A stretch of DNA of 64,000 nt. It comes from an uncultured Sphingomonas sp. Lineage in GTDB: Bacteria; Pseudomonadota; Alphaproteobacteria; Sphingomonadales; Sphingomonadaceae. Location of the stretch: assembly GCA_913776045.1 (NCBI GenBank), contig CAJYOI010000005.1, positions 53,127-117,126 on the forward strand. Direction: 5' to 3'. Below are positions 61,106-64,000 of the stretch, piece after piece. The notes under the pieces were generated by a model. It did no database searches. It was not told the origin of the DNA and saw only the letters and a program-made list of their open reading frames with translations. The translations under genes were made by a program, and so were the position numbers. Within the stretch, counting starts at the first letter, position 1, and the number at the start of each line of letters is the position of its first letter.

Positions 61106-62027
61106 ACCAACCGACGATCGCTACCGCGATCGTGACGCATAGGCCCAGGATCGCATCGAACGCCCAGGGCTCCTTGGCATAGGGCAACCCCTCGACATTC
61201 ATCCCGTACAGGCCGGTCAGGAACGTCAGCGGCAGGAACACCATCGCCGCGATCGCGATGACCAGGCTGCGCTGGTCGATCAGTTCGCCGCGCAGGTCGG
61301 TCAGCGTCTCGTGCATCAACCCGGCGCGCTCGCGAATCGCCTCCACCTCTTCGGCCATCCGCGCTGCACGATCGGCAGCGGACGACAGGTGCACGCGGTC
61401 GTCGTCCTGCAACCAGTCGGCGGGCAGCGCCGCGAGCTTCTCCAGCGCCGCACGCTGCGGGTTGAGGAAGCGGCGATAGCCGATCGCTTCGATCCGCACG
61501 CGATTGACGCGCTGGCGCAGGCGAAAGGCGCGCACCGCCTCAATCTGCGTCTCGCACACGTCCAGCCGGTCACCGAGATCGGCGACGACGGGGTCGAGTT
61601 CCTCAGTGATTGTCGTGGAAAACTCCGCGATCAGATCGCCGGGATCGAGTATCCTTCCCGCCGCCACCGCACGCTTGACCGTCTCCAGCGCCTTCAACTG
61701 CCGCCGCATGACCGTGTAGACGTGCCCCGCACGCGCATAGATCCGCACCGAGGCGAGCAGGTCGGTACCCATGTCCGCCTCGGTCAGCCCACGCAGGTTG
61801 ATCAGCGCGCCATCGTCCATCGGCGTGCAGCGTGGGCGGGTTTCGGCGGCGACCAGCCCCTCGATCACATAATCGGGCAGCTTGGCGTCTTCGCTCAACC
61901 ACGCTCGCGCATGTTCGTCGGACACGCAAAGATGGACCCAGACCATATCGCCGGGGGCGGATGGCGCGGACGCGAGTTCGATCTCTTCGGCGCGGCCGTC
62001 GCGAAGGGCGTAGGCGAAACCGCTCAT
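61080..62027 (-). CDS. CorA/ZntB-family metal transporter
   Basis: A pentameric divalent-cation channel or Zn exporter of 315 residues. A large cytoplasmic helical domain (MRRQLKALETVKRAVAAGR) precedes two C-terminal membrane helices with the signature GMN in LTGLYGMNVEGLP and a final WFSWRHW. The loop after GMN resembles ZntB more than CorA, but the choice is not certain. The start at 62027 overlaps the siroheme-synthase gene stop (ATGA). Confidence 0.88.
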   Translation of the reverse strand: MSGFAYALRDGRAEEIELASAPSAPGDMVWVHLCVSDEHARAWLSEDAKLPDYVIEGLVAAETRPRCTPMDDGALINLRGLTEADMGTDLLASVRIYARAGHVYTVMRRQLKALETVKRAVAAGRILDPGDLIAEFSTTITEELDPVVADLGDRLDVCETQIEAVRAFRLRQRVNRVRIEAIGYRRFLNPQRAALEKLAALPADWLQDDDRVHLSSAADRAARMAEEVEAIRERAGLMHETLTDLRGELIDQRSLVIAIAAMVFLPLTFLTGLYGMNVEGLPYAKEPWAFDAILGLCVTIAVAIVGWFSWRHWTR

Positions 62028-62767
62028 CGTCGCCTCTCTACCCACAAGGTGAGGCCGGGTTCCGTCACGCCCGGCACCGGGCCCGCAATTCGTACCGCGT
62101 CGGCGCGGGCCCGGTCGAGAATGGCGGGCGCGACATCGGGGGCGTGGTGGATGCGGTCGGCGAGTGCCAGCAACCGGGCATCGCGCAGGGTCAGCAGGTC
62201 GGGATCGTCGGTCACCGTCAGCGTTTCGATCCGGCTCTCGATGGTGCCGGCCGCCGTCAGCCAATCCTCGACCGCGATGGGTGCCACGAGCGGATCGAGC
62301 GGCCCGCCGGGCGCCAGCGCCGCCCCGATCGCCCGCCGCCGATCGCCACCATCGGGCCACCGCGTTCGTATCGCGCCGCGCGCGGCTTGCAGCCCTTTGG
62401 CGAGAGTCCCGAGCCCGGCCGGCAACCATGCCTCCAGCCGCTGGCGTAGCGCCGCGGCCAGCCCCGCCGACACGCCGCCGGTCCCGACTGCGATCAAAAC
62501 GTCACCGCGCTCGACGATCGCCGGCAGGGTGAAGTCACACAGCGCCGGTCGATCAACGACGTTGACCAGCACCCCGCGCGCCTTCAGCCGAGCGACTGCC
62601 GCGTCGTCGTCGACCACGATCGCAAGCGCCGCGTCGGTCGCATCCTCCCCGACAACTCGCGCTCCGGCGCGGTCGAGCAGCCGCCGCTTCGCCTCCGCCG
62701 CCTCACCCTCGCCGATCAGCACAACGGCGCGGCCGGTCAGACGGATAAAGACAGGTAGGCTGTGCAC
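62024..62767 (-). CDS. CysG N-terminal module (precorrin-2 dehydrogenase/ferrochelatase) with a truncated methyltransferase stub
   Basis: A 247-residue protein. Residues 1-110 form the Rossmann domain of siroheme synthase (RAVVLIGEGEAAEAKRRLLD), which oxidises precorrin-2 with NAD. The following part (110-185) is the dimerisation region. The C-terminal segment TVTDDPDLLTLRDARLLALA copies the first strand and helix of the SUMT (uroporphyrinogen methyltransferase) domain, then the protein ends. So the fused CysG form is cut short, with a separate methyltransferase expected elsewhere. It overlaps the transporter gene by four bases and probably makes siroheme for sulfite or nitrite reductase. Confidence 0.85.
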   Translation of the reverse strand: MHSLPVFIRLTGRAVVLIGEGEAAEAKRRLLDRAGARVVGEDATDAALAIVVDDDAAVARLKARGVLVNVVDRPALCDFTLPAIVERGDVLIAVGTGGVSAGLAAALRQRLEAWLPAGLGTLAKGLQAARGAIRTRWPDGGDRRRAIGAALAPGGPLDPLVAPIAVEDWLTAAGTIESRIETLTVTDDPDLLTLRDARLLALADRIHHAPDVAPAILDRARADAVRIAGPVPGVTEPGLTLWVERRR

Positions 62768-62776
62768 GCTACGCCG

Positions 62777-64000
62777 TTACAACCAATCCGGCACCCGCTC
62801 CGCGCCCATCACCGTCTCCGCCGCGATACGGTCGGCGACGATAGCGTAGCGGTCGCCGTCCACCAGCACTTCGGGCACCAGTGCGCGACTGTTGTAGGTC
62901 GAGGCCATCGTCGCGCCGTAAGCCCCGGCGGTGCGGAAGATGGCGAGGTCGCCGCTCTTCACCACATCGACCTCCCGGTTTTTGGCGAAGGTGTCGCCGC
63001 TTTCGCACACCGGGCCGGCGATATTCGCGGACATGCGTTCGCCCGTTGCCTCGACCGCCACGAAGTCATGGAACGCGTCGTACAGCGCCGGCCGCGCGAG
63101 GTCGTTCATCGCCGCATCGACGATCACCCAGGGGTCGCCGACGCCCGGCTTCACCCAGATGACCTTGGTCAGCAGCACGCCCGCATTGCCCGCGATCACG
63201 CGGCCAGGTTCGAACATCAGCGTGACGTCCCAGTCCTTCGTCACCCGCGCAACCATCGCACCGAGTTCGGCCGGCGAGGGGAAGACGTCGCCCGGCTTGT
63301 ACGGCACGCCGAGGCCACCGCCCAGGTCGACATGCGTGATCGTGTGACCGCGCGCACGCAGCTCGGCGACCAGCTCACCAATGCGGATATAGGCCTGCTC
63401 CAGCGGCGCGAGGCTCTGCAACTGGCTGCCGATGTGGATGGCGACACCGCGCAGGGTCAGGCCGTCGAGCGGAGCCAGCCGGTCGAAGATCGCGACCGCA
63501 TCGCTGATCGCGACGCCGAACTTGTTCTCCGCCTTGCCGGTCGAGATTTTGGCGTGGGTGCCGGCGTCGACGTCCGGGTTGACCCGCAGCACCGCCGGCG
63601 CGCGCTGGCCTCGCTTGGCGGCGAGCGACGCGAGGACGCTGCCCTCTTCCTCCAGCTCCAGGTTGAACTGGCCGATCCCGGCATCGAGCCCGGCCTCCAG
63701 CTCCATCACTGTCTTGCCGACGCCCGAAAAGACGATGTCCTCGGGCCTCATGCCCGCCGCCAGCGCACGACGCATCTCACCCACCGAGACGACGTCGGCG
63801 CCATAGCCCATGTTGGCCATGATCCGCAGCACCGCGAGGTTGGGGTTGGCCTTGATCGCATAGGCCAGATGGACCTTGCCGGCCTGTTCCATCCCTTCAC
63901 GAAACGCGCGGGCGTGGCGTTCGAAGGTGCGGCGCGAATAGACGTAGACGGGGGTGCCGACCTCTTCCGCGATGCGGGTCAGCGGTACGTCTTCGGCGTG
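62777..64000 (-). CDS. lysA: Diaminopimelate decarboxylase (N-terminus cut by window edge)
   Basis: PLP enzyme that makes lysine from meso-diaminopimelate. The open frame runs to the right edge, where HAEDVPLTRIAEEVGTPVYV is the family's N-terminal segment, so only a short part is missing. Motifs are YAIKANPNLAVLRIMANMGY (PLP lysine), HIGSQLQ, HVDLGGGLGVPY, EPGRVIAGNAG and CESGDTFAKNR with the catalytic cysteine. It is nine bases upstream of the siroheme-synthase gene on the same strand. Confidence 0.96.
   Translation of the reverse strand, partial: HAEDVPLTRIAEEVGTPVYVYSRRTFERHARAFREGMEQAGKVHLAYAIKANPNLAVLRIMANMGYGADVVSVGEMRRALAAGMRPEDIVFSGVGKTVMELEAGLDAGIGQFNLELEEEGSVLASLAAKRGQRAPAVLRVNPDVDAGTHAKISTGKAENKFGVAISDAVAIFDRLAPLDGLTLRGVAIHIGSQLQSLAPLEQAYIRIGELVAELRARGHTITHVDLGGGLGVPYKPGDVFPSPAELGAMVARVTKDWDVTLMFEPGRVIAGNAGVLLTKVIWVKPGVGDPWVIVDAAMNDLARPALYDAFHDFVAVEATGERMSANIAGPVCESGDTFAKNREVDVVKSGDLAIFRTAGAYGATMASTYNSRALVPEVLVDGDRYAIVADRIAAETVMGAERVPDWL

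Overview
The window is high-GC DNA (third codon positions mostly G/C) from an alphaproteobacterium, most likely Sphingomonas or a close sphingomonad. Evidence: the gene content and order (SUF operon with an Rrf2 regulator, pyrE-pdxJ-acpS-lepB, ctaC-ctaD, a flagellar fli block with a diverging flagellin), CtrA-like TTAACCAT half-sites, many 1-4 bp start/stop overlaps, and GC-rich palindromic intergenic repeats typical of that group. No rRNA, tRNA, CRISPR array, transposase or phage gene was seen.

Layout. (1) 1-9860 is a pectin/oligogalacturonate utilisation locus: a DUF4450-like six-hairpin protein (cut by the left edge) and a PL10 pectate lyase on the minus strand, diverging from a six-hairpin glycosidase, a Tat-exported PL22 oligogalacturonate lyase and a GH105-DUF4861 fusion. 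The shared promoter region carries two perfect 12-bp palindromes, one LacI-operator-like. (2) 9899-17302: trhO converges on a tightly overlapped SUF iron-sulfur operon (rrf2-sufB-DUF7336-sufC-hyp-sufD-sufS-sufT-sufA) invaded by two kinds of palindromic repeat, one now coding for the SufS N-terminus and the other for the regulator's C-terminus. (3) 17399-20439: isocitrate lyase with a 51-residue companion gene and a divergent RamB/ScfR-like regulator. (4) 20436-23300: small secreted proteins, a LysE exporter and a thioesterase. (5) 23491-30456: ctaC-ctaD, then pyrE-pdxJ-[133-bp repeat]-acpS-lepB-AI-2E transporter. (6) 30399-35770: glycosyltransferases and membrane proteins of surface glycan synthesis. 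(7) 35786-36960: a graveyard of broken genes. (8) 37046-42135: aminopeptidase N, an M28 peptidase and a lipoprotein. (9) 42198-59901: flagellin and a sigma-54-type regulator, then fliEFGHIJKLMNOPQR-flhB-fliDS. (10) 59935-64000: FMN reductase, receiver protein, CorA/ZntB transporter, a siroheme-synthase fragment and lysA (cut by the right edge).

How the parts work together. The pectin genes form a pathway from polygalacturonate to unsaturated monomers, with two unclassified (alpha/alpha)6 proteins that may act on side chains. The flagellar block supplies MS ring, switch, ATPase, export gate, hook-length control, cap and filament. Two sequences matching the sigma-28 form (TAAA-N15-GCCGATAA) precede fliC and fliDS, and a CtrA-like half-site precedes the master regulator, which fits an ordered CtrA to sigma-54 to FliA hierarchy. 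The most unusual structure is a pair of 133-bp MITE-like elements with identical 20-bp terminal inverted repeats, at 12815-12947 and 27888-28020: one became coding sequence inside sufS, the other fills the pdxJ-acpS gap and supplies the acpS ribosome-binding site.
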